Shown: piece by piece, positions 24,623 through 34,307 of the stretch | Layout: each line of letters starts with the position of its first letter | Numbering within the stretch: the stretch's first letter is position 1 | From: Roseburia sp. 1XD42-69 | GTDB lineage: Bacteria; Bacillota; Clostridia; Lachnospirales; Lachnospiraceae | Length of the DNA: 64,000 bases | Direction of reading: 5' to 3' | Assembly: GCF_003612565.1 (NCBI RefSeq) | Contig: NZ_RAZG01000014.1 | Location: 29,418 to 93,417, forward strand | The notes under the pieces: model-generated | Database searches by the model: none | What the model was told of the DNA's origin: nothing | Seen by the model: only the letters and a program-made list of their open reading frames with translations | Position numbers and translations under genes: made by a program

Positions 24623-24650
24623 ATATTTCTCTAATATATAATAAAATAAA

Positions 24651-25937
24651 CTATTTTACAACTTCCATTTTTTCTTTTCCGCCCATATAAGGTCTTAATG
24701 CCTCAGGAATATTTACGCTTCCGTCTGGGTTTAAGTTATTCTCCAAAAATGCAATCAACATCCTGGGCGGCGCAACTACCGTATTATTTAAGGTATGTGC
24801 AAAATACTTCCCGTCCTTGCCCTTCACCCGTATTTTTAAGCGCCTGGCCTGGGCATCCCCTAAATTGGAACAGCTTCCCACCTCAAAATATTTCTTCTGC
24901 CTGGGGGACCATGCCTCCACATCGCAGGATTTCACCTTCAAATCTGCCAAATCCCCGGAACAGCACTCTAAAGTGCGCACCGGAACATCCAAGCTCCGGA
25001 ACAAATCCACGGTATTCTGCCACAGTTTTTCATACCACATGGGAGATTCCTCCGGTTTACACACCACAATCATTTCCTGCTTCTCAAACTGATGGATACG
25101 GTACACCCCCCGCTCCTCTATGCCGTGGGCGCCCTTCTCCTTCCTAAAACAGGGGGAATAGCTTGTAAGGGTGTAGGGAAGCTTGTCCTCCTCGTTTATG
25201 GTATCAATAAATTTCCCAATCATAGAATGTTCGCTGGTTCCGATTAAATACAAATCCTCCCCCTCGATTTTATACATCATGGCATCCATCTCATCAAAAC
25301 TCATCACCCCTGTCACCACGTTGCTGCGGATCATAAAGGGCGGCACGCAGTAAGTAAATCCCCTGTCAATCATAAAATCCCTGGCATAGGAAATCACAGC
25401 GGAATGAAGCCTTGCAATATCCCCCATAAGGTAATAAAAACCGTTTCCCGCCACTTTTCCCGCGGCGTCCAAATCAATGCCGCAAAAGCGTTCCATAATC
25501 TCCGTATGGTAGGGAATTTCAAAATCAGGGACAATGGGCTCCCCGAACTTTTCCATCTCCACGTTACAGCTGTCGTCTTTTCCAATGGGCACCGAGGGGT
25601 CAATTATATTTGGAATGGTCATCATAATCTGATTCACCTTTTCCTGAAGCGTCCTCTCCTGCTCCTCTAACTCTTCCAGCCGCTTGGCATCTTTTTGCAC
25701 CTGCTCTTTTAAAGCCATGGCCTCTTCTTTCTTCCCCTGGCCCATAAGTGCCCCAATTTGCTTGGACACTGTATTTCTGTTGGCCCGAAGGCTGTCCGCC
25801 TCCTGTTTTGCCTGCCTGGACTGCAAATCCAATGCAATTACTTCATCCACCAGGGGCAGCTTTTTGTCCTGGAATTTATTTTTGATATTCTGTTTTACGA
25901 TTTCAGGGTTCTCCCTCAAAAATTTTAAATCAATCAT
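24651..25937 (-). CDS. serS: Seryl-tRNA synthetase
   Basis: SerRS charges tRNA-Ser (and tRNA-Sec) with serine. The 428-residue class II enzyme has an N-terminal antiparallel coiled-coil arm (residues about 27-105, VIALDLQSRQAKQEADSLRA) and the catalytic domain with LIGTSEHSMIGKF, motif 2 SPCFRKEKGAHGIEERGVYR, and motif 3 with NNTVVAPPRMLIAFLENN. The length is normal. The ATG at 25937 has AGAGG upstream. Only about 80 nt separate it from the GGDEF-EAL gene, too short for a T-box leader. It may be cotranscribed with that gene or have its own promoter. Confidence 0.97.
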   Translation of the reverse strand: MIDLKFLRENPEIVKQNIKNKFQDKKLPLVDEVIALDLQSRQAKQEADSLRANRNTVSKQIGALMGQGKKEEAMALKEQVQKDAKRLEELEEQERTLQEKVNQIMMTIPNIIDPSVPIGKDDSCNVEMEKFGEPIVPDFEIPYHTEIMERFCGIDLDAAGKVAGNGFYYLMGDIARLHSAVISYARDFMIDRGFTYCVPPFMIRSNVVTGVMSFDEMDAMMYKIEGEDLYLIGTSEHSMIGKFIDTINEEDKLPYTLTSYSPCFRKEKGAHGIEERGVYRIHQFEKQEMIVVCKPEESPMWYEKLWQNTVDLFRSLDVPVRTLECCSGDLADLKVKSCDVEAWSPRQKKYFEVGSCSNLGDAQARRLKIRVKGKDGKYFAHTLNNTVVAPPRMLIAFLENNLNPDGSVNIPEALRPYMGGKEKMEVVK

Positions 25938-26020
25938 GTCTTTTCCTCTTTCTCTCCTTAAAAGTACTTTCAGTGTTAGTATACCACACTTGAAGCATAA
26001 AATCTATTCTACAGCTCCTT

Positions 26021-28996
26021 TTATTCCCAGTAATCTTTTATCACACGGTATGCCTCCGGGTTAATCTCAGGGGGAACCTCCCCAGGGCGGGCCAGAAAAT
26101 AACCCTGGAGCAAATCTACCCCAAGTTCCAGACACTTTTGTACCTCATTTTGTGTCTCTAAGCCCTCCGCAATCACCACCATATCCCTTTTGTGGGCATA
26201 CTCCACGATATTGGAGACAATCTGCTGTTTATTGGGGTCACTGTCAATATTCCGCACAATGATAATATCCACCTTCACAAACTCCGGTGTTAATTCCAAC
26301 AGGTTAATCTCACTGTTGTACCCGCTGCCGTAGTCATCCAGGGCAAACATGCCGGAGAATCCCTCCGTCGCCCTCTTCTTGTTTATCAGCTCCATATCCA
26401 GATGGTCCGCCTCTGTAATTTCCACCACAACCCTCCCCTGAATATGGGAAAATTCCTCATGGTAGCGCTGCCCTTCTTCCTTTGTCATGGACACGTTTGC
26501 AATGGAATTTAAAAACAAAAGCGCCTCTTCTTTCACTTTTCCTTCCTCTAACAGCGTGCAGTAACACTGGCTTGCCCGAAACATAGTGAGCCGCTCAATA
26601 TCCTGCATCCGCCCTTCTTCCCTCGCTATCTTCAGAACGGTTTCCGGGGAGCGCAGCGTGGGGAAATTCACACGCATCAAAGCTTCATAGGCAAACACAT
26701 TCCCGTCCCGGCCATAGAAAATAGGCTGGAAATGATACGTCAGCCCTTCCCCCTCCAGCATCTGGTTGAATTCCAGCCTGCTCTGATTCAGGAAAATTTT
26801 CTGCTGATAAGCCTGTTCGTCAAACTCTTTCAGCTCACCTTTTTTGGTACATTTTACCTGATACATGGCAAAGTCCGCATATTTCATCAAATCAGACAAA
26901 TCGCGGCTGTCCTTGGGAAACCAGGCTACACCGCCGGATGCGCTTAAGCCCATACTGGTTCCGTCGGGAAAATGAAACTTCACTTCACCGATGGCACGGT
27001 ACAAATCCTTTAACTTTTCCCATATTTCAACATAGCTGTCATAACCATAGAAAAGAATCAGGAATTCATCCCCGGAAATCCGGGCGCAAAGGGTATCATC
27101 CGGCGTATTTTCCGAAAAACATTTTGCTGCCGTCTGAATGTACATATCCCCAAAATTGTGGCCGTAGGTATCATTGGTGGATTTCAGGTTATCCAAATCT
27201 ATCATTAAAAGCCCTGCCTGTTTTAACCTTTCCGGGTTGAGGAACAAGGCATCTGCTTCCCTCCGGAATCCCCGCCTGCTAAAGAGCTTTGTAAGGCCAT
27301 CGCAGTCCCTTTCCCGCTCTACCCGCATCCTTTCTAACGTACTTGCAGTCACATCCTCCACCAATCCCACATGGCGTTTTCCGTCCTGCATATCTTCAAA
27401 ACGCACATAGCGCACCCTGTGGGCGTCCAGCGGTACTTTATAAACAATCCCGTTTTCCTCTGAAACCGAAGATGGAAGGCTCTGTCTTGCATGCATTGAT
27501 TTTTCCAGAAATTCCTCCGGGGTGAGCATTTCGGTATCCACCCCGGAAAGGCCAAGCATAGGGAAATAATTTTCTGTCACAAATACTTCCTCCGCACCCT
27601 CTTTCACCTCATATCCGGCGATATCCACACTTGCCATGTTAATAATCTGCAAAAAACGTGTGGAGGAATCCATAACCTCCTTCTGCAGCCTTACAATGGC
27701 ATGGGCAAACTGGTCAATTTCCCGGATGCCGGTATCCGTAAGCTCCGGGAGCAGACTGCTCTTTTTGGCCTGTTCCACTTCGTGGGAAAGATGCTTTATG
27801 GGCTTGGATAACCGGTAACTGACAAACAAGATTCCTATCAGCCCGATTACAATCGTAAGAATAAAAGACAAAAACAGCATGGTCTGTATCTGCCTGGAAA
27901 AAGCATAGAGATTCTTCTGTGCCCCAATTCCCAAAAGATACCATCTGTCCGACTCAAAAGGCCCGTTATTGCTGTAAATAATTAAGGGTTTTACCGCCCC
28001 GAAATAATTTCCGCTGTCATCATAAGCCTCACCGGAATCTTTTTCCTCCAGAGAAAATACCAACTCATTCAATGCCTCCCCTGTCATGGCTTCACTGGAA
28101 GAAAGCACCGGCAAAAGCCTGTGATCCCCCTCCTTAGAAACTGCCAGAAGATAAGATCCCTGTTCCTGCTCCATAAGTTCACCGCAGGGGAGAAGTGACC
28201 GCATATAGTCTGTTAAAATTTCCACTCCCAAAACCCCGTACACCGTCCCATCCTCTAAAATAAGGGGCACGGAATAGGAAATTGCCAGGCGTTTATCTCC
28301 TGACAATGTATAGGGTTCCGCAGTCCAGTAGCCGTATTCTTTTGCCGGAAGCTTTCCCTCATCTTTATAAGCCGCCAAAAAGGGCTTGTAAAAATACGGG
28401 CTCTTTCCCCCGTCCTCCCCGGAAAAGGCAGGCTGCCAGCCCGTATCCGTGGCAATCCGCCCGGAACGCACCACCTCCACAGGGGCCCGCTCCGTTAAAA
28501 TATCCTCATTTCTTGGGGAAGGGGCGGAAGAAGGGTCCAAATCCCGAAGATAAATGCCCTGAAGTGCATCCAGCCCGTCCTCCCCGGAGAATGTCCCGGT
28601 GTTTAGTATGAGAAAAATACCGGAAACCTGCTTATTACGCATCCCCTGTATCAGCTCCGGACATATGGCTGTTAAAAGTTCCTGGGAGCCCTTGGTATTT
28701 TTATCCAAGTCCTCCAGGGTAATTTCCCCGCTGTTTATTTTTTCCTCCACAATGGAATTCATCTGAGCTGATATCATATCCAGATTGGACCAATTTCCAA
28801 TCATTTCCGTCAGAAGATAATTTCCTCTGTTTTCCACCTGCTGCTTTAACATATCCCGGGCGTTTTCGTTCAGCTCTCTCATCACGCCCCCAAACTGTAG
28901 GCTTCCAGCCAGGACAAAAAGCTCCAGGGCCAATATGCTTATCATCGGCAGCACCAATACCCGAAAAATTGTTCTGTCTTTTTTCTTTCCAGACAT
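26021..28996 (-). CDS. Membrane sensor with Cache-like, GGDEF and EAL domains
   Basis: A 991-residue protein for c-di-GMP metabolism. A transmembrane segment (about 12-32) and another near 375-395 enclose a 340-residue extracellular Cache-like sensor, followed by a short HAMP-like linker and PAS-like region. The GGDEF domain (about 570-730) has ARISGDEFLILFYG, with SGDEF in place of GGDEF, which is tolerated in active cyclases. The EAL domain (about 735-985) has YEALMRVN, EITEADHLDM, ALDDYGSGYN, VKVDIIIVRN and IAEGLET, so the phosphodiesterase residues look complete. It ends a long operon-like run and is 18 nt from the lipoprotein gene, which may deliver its ligand. Confidence 0.9.
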   Translation of the reverse strand: MSGKKKDRTIFRVLVLPMISILALELFVLAGSLQFGGVMRELNENARDMLKQQVENRGNYLLTEMIGNWSNLDMISAQMNSIVEEKINSGEITLEDLDKNTKGSQELLTAICPELIQGMRNKQVSGIFLILNTGTFSGEDGLDALQGIYLRDLDPSSAPSPRNEDILTERAPVEVVRSGRIATDTGWQPAFSGEDGGKSPYFYKPFLAAYKDEGKLPAKEYGYWTAEPYTLSGDKRLAISYSVPLILEDGTVYGVLGVEILTDYMRSLLPCGELMEQEQGSYLLAVSKEGDHRLLPVLSSSEAMTGEALNELVFSLEEKDSGEAYDDSGNYFGAVKPLIIYSNNGPFESDRWYLLGIGAQKNLYAFSRQIQTMLFLSFILTIVIGLIGILFVSYRLSKPIKHLSHEVEQAKKSSLLPELTDTGIREIDQFAHAIVRLQKEVMDSSTRFLQIINMASVDIAGYEVKEGAEEVFVTENYFPMLGLSGVDTEMLTPEEFLEKSMHARQSLPSSVSEENGIVYKVPLDAHRVRYVRFEDMQDGKRHVGLVEDVTASTLERMRVERERDCDGLTKLFSRRGFRREADALFLNPERLKQAGLLMIDLDNLKSTNDTYGHNFGDMYIQTAAKCFSENTPDDTLCARISGDEFLILFYGYDSYVEIWEKLKDLYRAIGEVKFHFPDGTSMGLSASGGVAWFPKDSRDLSDLMKYADFAMYQVKCTKKGELKEFDEQAYQQKIFLNQSRLEFNQMLEGEGLTYHFQPIFYGRDGNVFAYEALMRVNFPTLRSPETVLKIAREEGRMQDIERLTMFRASQCYCTLLEEGKVKEEALLFLNSIANVSMTKEEGQRYHEEFSHIQGRVVVEITEADHLDMELINKKRATEGFSGMFALDDYGSGYNSEINLLELTPEFVKVDIIIVRNIDSDPNKQQIVSNIVEYAHKRDMVVIAEGLETQNEVQKCLELGVDLLQGYFLARPGEVPPEINPEAYRVIKDYWE

Positions 28997-29014
28997 TGCC
29001 GTCCCCCGTATCCT

Positions 29015-30454
29015 TTAACCTTCCAATGCCTTAAGCTGCTCTAAGGTTTCCTCATACCAGGCTTCAAAAGATGCGTCGGAAATAAAATCTTCTGCCGCTT
29101 CCGAAAGGGACATCCCAGAAGCCATTTTCCCGGCCACCTCTTCCCGGTCCGCCGCTGCCCGATCGCTTAAGGAATATTCTAAAATATTGCGGGCCTTGGT
29201 CCCTGTCTCAAAAGCCCTGGTAGTGTACATCTGATTTTCGTTTACCGTATCTACAGCCACGGAAAGCATCTTTTTTACATCGTCATTTATCATAACCCCG
29301 CTGTCCTCTATGGCGTTGATATGATTTGCAGTCTTTGTCACCGGAAGGTAGCCGGAATTTACAGAAAACTCTATATTCCGCTCATCTGCGGTAAACCATT
29401 TCAAAAACTCCACGCAGGCATATACCTTCGCATCATTTCCCTTTGTCACCACCATTCCGGCGCCCTGCTGCACGGCATAATCCGAATTCTCCCCGGAGAA
29501 TTTGGGGCAGGGCAGCACATCCATCTCAATGGGGTAGTTTTCACCGTCATCTCTGTTCACTTCCCCTGGGAAAAAATAGACGCTGGAGGAAGATCCTACA
29601 TAGGAGATAATATTCCCTGTTTTAATATCGTCACTGCGGAAACGCCCCGTCGCCGCAAAATACCCTTTCACAAAGGGCACATAGTAATAATCCCACAGTG
29701 CGCGGGCCGTGGTTTTATCAAAATTTAAAGTCATCTTTCCCTCAGAGACCTGAAAAACCTCCGTTCCAAGCTGCATGCTGCCAACCAGCATGTAATTTGC
29801 CATGGCATCCCTGCCAAAAAAAGCTTTTCCGTCTCCCGGGACATCGGGGGTTTTCCCATCGGTCCACTCGTAATATTTCTGCGCTGTCTGTAACAGCCCG
29901 TCCATATTCCGCAAATCTTCGTAATCTGCCCCGGTCTCCCCTGCAAATTTGTCCCAGTCTGTCTTATTTAACACAAGAACTTCTGTGGATTTTGCCGTGG
30001 GAAATATTTTAATCTCACCATCCCCGTCAAAATCCCCTTCCCCTATATAACTGTCAATATAAGAAGAAATTTCCTCCTTGCTCATATATTCCTTTAAATT
30101 CACAACCTGGCCCAGTTGGTCGGCTGCGTAGGCCGTATCCGCATATGCGGCAAAAATATCCGGCACTTCCGCCGCTCCCACTTCCCCCTTGATTGCTGAG
30201 AGCACATTCGTCTCCAAATCATTTACAGTGCCCTGGCTGTACCCTTTCACCACAATGCCTTTCTCCCTGCCCACTGTGGCATTAAAATCCTCCACAAGGC
30301 TGTCAAAGGCCGAGAGCTGATCTCCGTTGTAATACGTCCACACATCGATTGCCACGGGATTTTTCGGGTCTAAGGGCGACTTGCTGCCGCAGCCGCTAAG
30401 AAAAACTCCCACTGCCAATGCTCCCCATAAAAATCCTATCTTTTTGTGTAACAT
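29015..30454 (-). CDS. Extracellular solute-binding lipoprotein (family 1)
   Basis: A 479-residue lipoprotein beginning MLHKKIGFLWGALAVGVFLSGCGS. The lipobox LSGC marks lipidation at Cys and surface anchoring. The mature protein is a periplasmic-binding-protein fold of the sugar-binding class: IDVWTYYNGDQLSAFDSLVE, VPDIFAAYADTAY, TEVLVLNKTDWDKF, and the C-terminal hinge region ACVEFLKWFTADERNIEF. The start is at 30454 behind GAAGGAG. No ABC permease or ATPase of the sugar type is nearby. Because it is adjacent to a Cache-GGDEF-EAL gene, it may act as a sensory rather than transport receptor. That role is an inference. Confidence 0.85.
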   Translation of the reverse strand: MLHKKIGFLWGALAVGVFLSGCGSKSPLDPKNPVAIDVWTYYNGDQLSAFDSLVEDFNATVGREKGIVVKGYSQGTVNDLETNVLSAIKGEVGAAEVPDIFAAYADTAYAADQLGQVVNLKEYMSKEEISSYIDSYIGEGDFDGDGEIKIFPTAKSTEVLVLNKTDWDKFAGETGADYEDLRNMDGLLQTAQKYYEWTDGKTPDVPGDGKAFFGRDAMANYMLVGSMQLGTEVFQVSEGKMTLNFDKTTARALWDYYYVPFVKGYFAATGRFRSDDIKTGNIISYVGSSSSVYFFPGEVNRDDGENYPIEMDVLPCPKFSGENSDYAVQQGAGMVVTKGNDAKVYACVEFLKWFTADERNIEFSVNSGYLPVTKTANHINAIEDSGVMINDDVKKMLSVAVDTVNENQMYTTRAFETGTKARNILEYSLSDRAAADREEVAGKMASGMSLSEAAEDFISDASFEAWYEETLEQLKALEG

Positions 30455-30543
30455 ACAAACTCCTTCCATCAGACATACCTGTCCCTTTTATTCACATATG
30501 CTACATTGTATCACAAGAAAGGCTTTGGTTCAATGAGAATACA

Positions 30544-31419
30544 TTACTTCCGGCCCATAACTGTAACTTCCGTGTTTCTTCTGCTTTTATCCCCATCAGC
30601 CAAAAACTGCCTGGATACCACCGCCCGCAAAGATGCCTGGAGCCTGGCCTTTATCTGCTGCTGCTGGTGCTGAGGGAATAAATCCACCATATAGGAGACA
30701 GATTCTTCCGCCCCTGCAATGTGAAGGGCGGAAAACACAAGATGCCCTGTCTCCGCAGCCGTTAAAGCTGCCAAAATCGTCTCCGTATCCTGGAGGGCTC
30801 CGGCAAGAATCACATCTGCGTCTTCCTTTAAGGCACTTTTAATTCCCTGGGCAAAACTGGAAACATCCGTTCCCACTTCCCGCTGGTTTACAATGCTTTT
30901 TCGGTTCACATGGCGGTACTCCGTAGGATTCTCCACCGTAATAATATGTCTGGCAAAATTCACATTTATCTCATGGATCATAGCCGCAAGGGCCGTGGAC
31001 TTTCCGCTGCCTGCGGGGCCGTTTACCAGTACCAGCCCCTGCCTTAAGCTTGTGAGCTCTCTTATGCCCTCCGGCAGGTTCAGCTCTTCTATCGTGGGGA
31101 TATGCTCCTTTAACAGGCGGATTGCCAATGTGACATGGTTCTGCTGGCGGTAAATATTTACCCGGTTCCTGCTGCCCTCTTTCGTCTCGTAGCACACATC
31201 CAAATCTTCCAGGCTTTCTCCCCCGGCAACTTTGCCCCCTGCCCCTTTTAAAACAAGGTCCGCACATTCCATCAATGTCTCGTCATTCATAATGCCATAG
31301 CCTTTTAAAACCACAAGCTCCCCTGCGCACCGCATCACGGGCTCGCTTCCAAAAGTGAGATGAATGTCGGAGCATCCCTTTTCCCTGCCGTATCCGATTA
31401 ATTCCTCGATTTTATTCAT
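30544..31419 (-). CDS. PilT/VirB11-type ATPase with altered Walker B, short C-terminus
   Basis: A 291-residue protein resembling the twitching-motility retraction ATPase PilT. The N-terminal PAS-like domain (GREKGCSDIHLTFGSEP) and the RecA-like domain are visible: Walker A GPAGSGKST (134-142), the Asp box ITVENPTEYRH (E163, with N where D is usual), Walker B DVILAGALQD (202-211, Ala208 where PilT has Glu), and the His box ETGHLVFSALHI. The protein ends at VSRQFLADGDKSRR plus ten residues, about 60 residues shorter than PilT. No pilin or other type IV pilus genes are in the window. It probably binds but may not hydrolyse ATP. Confidence 0.75.
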   Translation of the reverse strand: MNKIEELIGYGREKGCSDIHLTFGSEPVMRCAGELVVLKGYGIMNDETLMECADLVLKGAGGKVAGGESLEDLDVCYETKEGSRNRVNIYRQQNHVTLAIRLLKEHIPTIEELNLPEGIRELTSLRQGLVLVNGPAGSGKSTALAAMIHEINVNFARHIITVENPTEYRHVNRKSIVNQREVGTDVSSFAQGIKSALKEDADVILAGALQDTETILAALTAAETGHLVFSALHIAGAEESVSYMVDLFPQHQQQQIKARLQASLRAVVSRQFLADGDKSRRNTEVTVMGRK

Positions 31420-31449
31420 GGCCTTCTCCTTTCCGTCTCCCCTTTAGAT

Positions 31450-32700
31450 TTATTCTCTCCGCAATGCCTCAATGGGGTCAAGGGCGGCCGCCTTATAGGA
31501 GGGGAACACTCCAAATACAATCCCGATAGCCATGGAAAACACCACTGCCCCTACGGCTGCCGGAACACTGATTGCCACAGGCATCTCGCTGAGCCTGGAG
31601 ATAATTTCCGCTAAAATAATGCCGGATACCACGCCCATAATCCCCCCCATGCTGGTGAGAACTGCCGCCTCCGTTAAAAACTGCCCTAATATATTGGACT
31701 TTTTGGCCCCGATAGCCTTTTTCAGCCCTATTTCCTGGGTCCTCTCCGTCACGGACACCAGCATAATATTCATAACGCCAATCCCCCCTACAATTAAGGA
31801 GATTCCCGCAATCCAGATTAACATGCTGTTTGTGGACTGACTAAGCTGCTGGATTTGTTTTGCCTGCTCCAATAAATCCTCCGCCTTATATTTTAATGTC
31901 TCATCACTGGTGGTCACATAACTGTTTAAAATATCAGCGGCGCTTTTCCCGGCGTTTGTCATATCGTCTGTGCTCTCCACCTCAATCACAAGGTTCTGGG
32001 GCTCGTCAAACTGATAGATAATGGGCCAGGTACTGTTTGGAATATATATCTTCCCAGATGCATCCTGGGAATAGGTATAGTAATCCTCTATGCTGTTAAT
32101 GGTGGGTTCAAATACTTTTGACTTTTCCACAATCCCCACTACCACAAAGGGCTCTTTTTTTATCTCAATGGTTTTCCCCAAGGGGTCCTCCCCCTGAAAC
32201 AGCGCGTCGGAGGAATCCTTGTCAAGCAATGCCACTTTCCTAAACTGGGAGTAATCCTTTTCGGAAAATCCCCTTCCCCTGCGGATAATAAAATTGCAGG
32301 TGGAAAAATAGCTGTTGTCCACCCCTAAAACATTTCCTCCGGAAATAGAGGTATTTAAATGGTACACCTCATATTCCTGTCTGGAGAGATAGGCGGAGGC
32401 CCCCACCACGTGGTCTATATTTTTGATTTCCTCCATCATCTGGCTGTTAATCACCGGCACCCCGGCAGGAATCCCCTCATATCCCATCTCGTAAGTCCAG
32501 TCTCCCTGATACAGGGAAATTTCCACGGTATTGTCCCCGGAACCGATTAGGTTTTCCTTAATCTGCTCGTTTGTCCCTTTAATAGTAGAGACAATGGCGA
32601 TAATGGCTGCGATACCGATAATAATGCCCAGCATGGTAAGAAAGGAACGCATTTTATGGGACCAGATGCCTTTAAACGATAACCGAATGTTTTCTAACAT
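31450..32700 (-). CDS. MacB-type ABC transporter permease
   Basis: A 416-residue permease. The N-terminus SHKMRSFLTMLGIIIGIAA is the MacB/FtsX first transmembrane helix. A large extracellular MacB-PCD domain spans about 45-285. Three C-terminal helices follow, with GGIGVMNIMLVSVTERTQEI, GLKKAIGAKKSNILGQFL and YKAAALDPIEALR, the family ending. It would form a dimer with the adjacent ATPase and two membrane-fusion adaptors, moving peptides, toxins or lipids across the membrane by mechanotransmission. It lies 11 nt downstream of the second adaptor gene. Substrate unknown. Confidence 0.92.
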   Translation of the reverse strand: MLENIRLSFKGIWSHKMRSFLTMLGIIIGIAAIIAIVSTIKGTNEQIKENLIGSGDNTVEISLYQGDWTYEMGYEGIPAGVPVINSQMMEEIKNIDHVVGASAYLSRQEYEVYHLNTSISGGNVLGVDNSYFSTCNFIIRRGRGFSEKDYSQFRKVALLDKDSSDALFQGEDPLGKTIEIKKEPFVVVGIVEKSKVFEPTINSIEDYYTYSQDASGKIYIPNSTWPIIYQFDEPQNLVIEVESTDDMTNAGKSAADILNSYVTTSDETLKYKAEDLLEQAKQIQQLSQSTNSMLIWIAGISLIVGGIGVMNIMLVSVTERTQEIGLKKAIGAKKSNILGQFLTEAAVLTSMGGIMGVVSGIILAEIISRLSEMPVAISVPAAVGAVVFSMAIGIVFGVFPSYKAAALDPIEALRRE

Positions 32701-32711
32701 ATCCTGCCCCC

Positions 32712-34307
32712 TTACATATTTTCGGATTCCACTGCCCGGATTCCTTCTTTTGCTGTCTTTCCGTACGGAAATGCAATTCTGTCACTCTCATTTAATCCAC
32801 CTTTAATTTCTATGGCAGAACCATATATGGTTCTCCCTGTCTGCACATACTGTTTTACCAGGCGGTCGTCCTCCCCGACTTTCAGCACATAATATTTTCC
32901 GCCTTCCTCTCTCACATAGGCTTTGTCAATATAAAGCTTATTGGACTGTTCCTGGGATACCTCCCCTGTCATGGAAAGATTCACATAATCCCCGTTTTTT
33001 AAGCCCTCGGGATTTTCAATATAGGCGGTAAACTGATAGTAGGACACATTGGAATTGCCATCCCCGCCGTACCATCCGTTATTTTCCGAGGGATAATCTG
33101 AGATCTCCGACACCGTGGCCGTGTATGTCTGGCCGCTGTTCCAGGAACTTACGGTAATGTCCTGGCCCACTTTCACCTGGTCTAACATCAGCTCGCTGAC
33201 ATTTCCCTGCACATAGATACCTGTGGAACCCTGAACTTCCATAAAAGGACTTCCGTCCGCAGGGGGATTTTCCACATCCGCCACCGACTTCACCACACCT
33301 TTAATGGCAGAGACTACCTGTGCCTCCTCCACCTTTTTCTTCTGCTTTTTTAATTCCAAGTCTGATTTTCTCTTGTCAATATCCAAGTCTTTGATTTCCC
33401 GCTCTTTTTCCTCTATGGCATGCCTAAGTTCCGAAACAGTGTATACTTCTTCCACTGTATCCTCTTCCGGCTCATCCTCCTCTATCTCTTCCTCTTCCTG
33501 GTAACTTTCCTCCTCCATCACTTCCTGGGTGGTTACCAGCCATTTGGTGTTTTCCTCTACAGCCCCCATGTCGGAGCCGTCCACCGTCCAGCAGCTCTGG
33601 AGGTTTCCCATGTCCTTACTATTTCCGGACCAGATTTCAAATGCCGCCGCCTGCTCATTTTTCACAAGCTTGTTTAAATAGGTCCCTGTCACATAACACT
33701 CCGGGGTGCACACAAACCGGTAGGGCTCCTCCGGGGTTCCTTTCCCGGTGTAGGGCTTTGCGGATTTATCAATATAATTGTAGGCATCCCCCACTTTCTG
33801 CTGCACCTGCATCACAACCACATCTCTCATAGGGGTGGATGGGGCTGCGCCGCTCCCCGGGACGGTAGTATGAATATTATCCGCCTGGTCGTCCGGCACA
33901 GGGGTCACTTTCTTTAACCTCTCCAGTTCCCTCTGGGCCAGGATAATCTTATTTGCAATGCCCTGGGCCTCCAGCTCTTTCATCTCCACCTGAATTTCCT
34001 CCTGGGTGGTGTCATAAATTAAAAGAGGCGTCCCCACATCCACGGTATCCCCCTCCTTCACCAGGACTTCCTTTACGGTCTTATCCTCGGTGTAAATGTT
34101 CTGGGCGTAATCATTTGTAATATTTCCCTCGCTGGTCACACCTCCGTCCTCATAAAATCCCCAATTTAAGTTAGAGACATAGACGACTTCCGCCGTGAGG
34201 TTTTCCCTGCGGTAACTCTGGTAGGCAAAAACGCCGCCGGCGCCTGCCCCTGCCAGAATTCCCACCACAATCAAAAATATAATAATTTTTTTAATTTTTT
34301 TCTTCAT
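32712..34307 (-). CDS. HlyD/MacA-type membrane-fusion protein with large inserted region
   Basis: A 531-residue adaptor. The start at 34307 (GGAGGACC before ATG) overlaps the ATPase gene's end by 17 nt. MKKKIKKI leads a single transmembrane helix (about 7-30). The barrel-sandwich hybrid begins KEVLVKEGDTVDVGTPLLIY. A coiled coil interrupted by a 130-residue insertion follows; the insertion contains RFVCTPECYVTGTYLNKLV and WTVDGSDMGAV. A very acidic stretch EESYQEEEEIEEDEPEED precedes ELRHAIEEKEREIKDLDIDK. The beta-barrel returns with VVSAIKGVVKSVADVEN and ISDYPSENNGWYGGDGN. It is longer than classic MacA (about 370). Confidence 0.8.
   Translation of the reverse strand: MKKKIKKIIIFLIVVGILAGAGAGGVFAYQSYRRENLTAEVVYVSNLNWGFYEDGGVTSEGNITNDYAQNIYTEDKTVKEVLVKEGDTVDVGTPLLIYDTTQEEIQVEMKELEAQGIANKIILAQRELERLKKVTPVPDDQADNIHTTVPGSGAAPSTPMRDVVVMQVQQKVGDAYNYIDKSAKPYTGKGTPEEPYRFVCTPECYVTGTYLNKLVKNEQAAAFEIWSGNSKDMGNLQSCWTVDGSDMGAVEENTKWLVTTQEVMEEESYQEEEEIEEDEPEEDTVEEVYTVSELRHAIEEKEREIKDLDIDKRKSDLELKKQKKKVEEAQVVSAIKGVVKSVADVENPPADGSPFMEVQGSTGIYVQGNVSELMLDQVKVGQDITVSSWNSGQTYTATVSEISDYPSENNGWYGGDGNSNVSYYQFTAYIENPEGLKNGDYVNLSMTGEVSQEQSNKLYIDKAYVREEGGKYYVLKVGEDDRLVKQYVQTGRTIYGSAIEIKGGLNESDRIAFPYGKTAKEGIRAVESENM

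Noticed and set aside
25938..26020. T-box leader for serS
   Set aside because: Only about 80 nt are available before the next gene, with no specifier loop or T-box consensus.
32359..33832. Plus-strand frames opposite the permease and adaptor genes, rich in Ser and Leu
   Set aside because: They mirror the acidic and coiled-coil codons of the adaptor and have no independent support.
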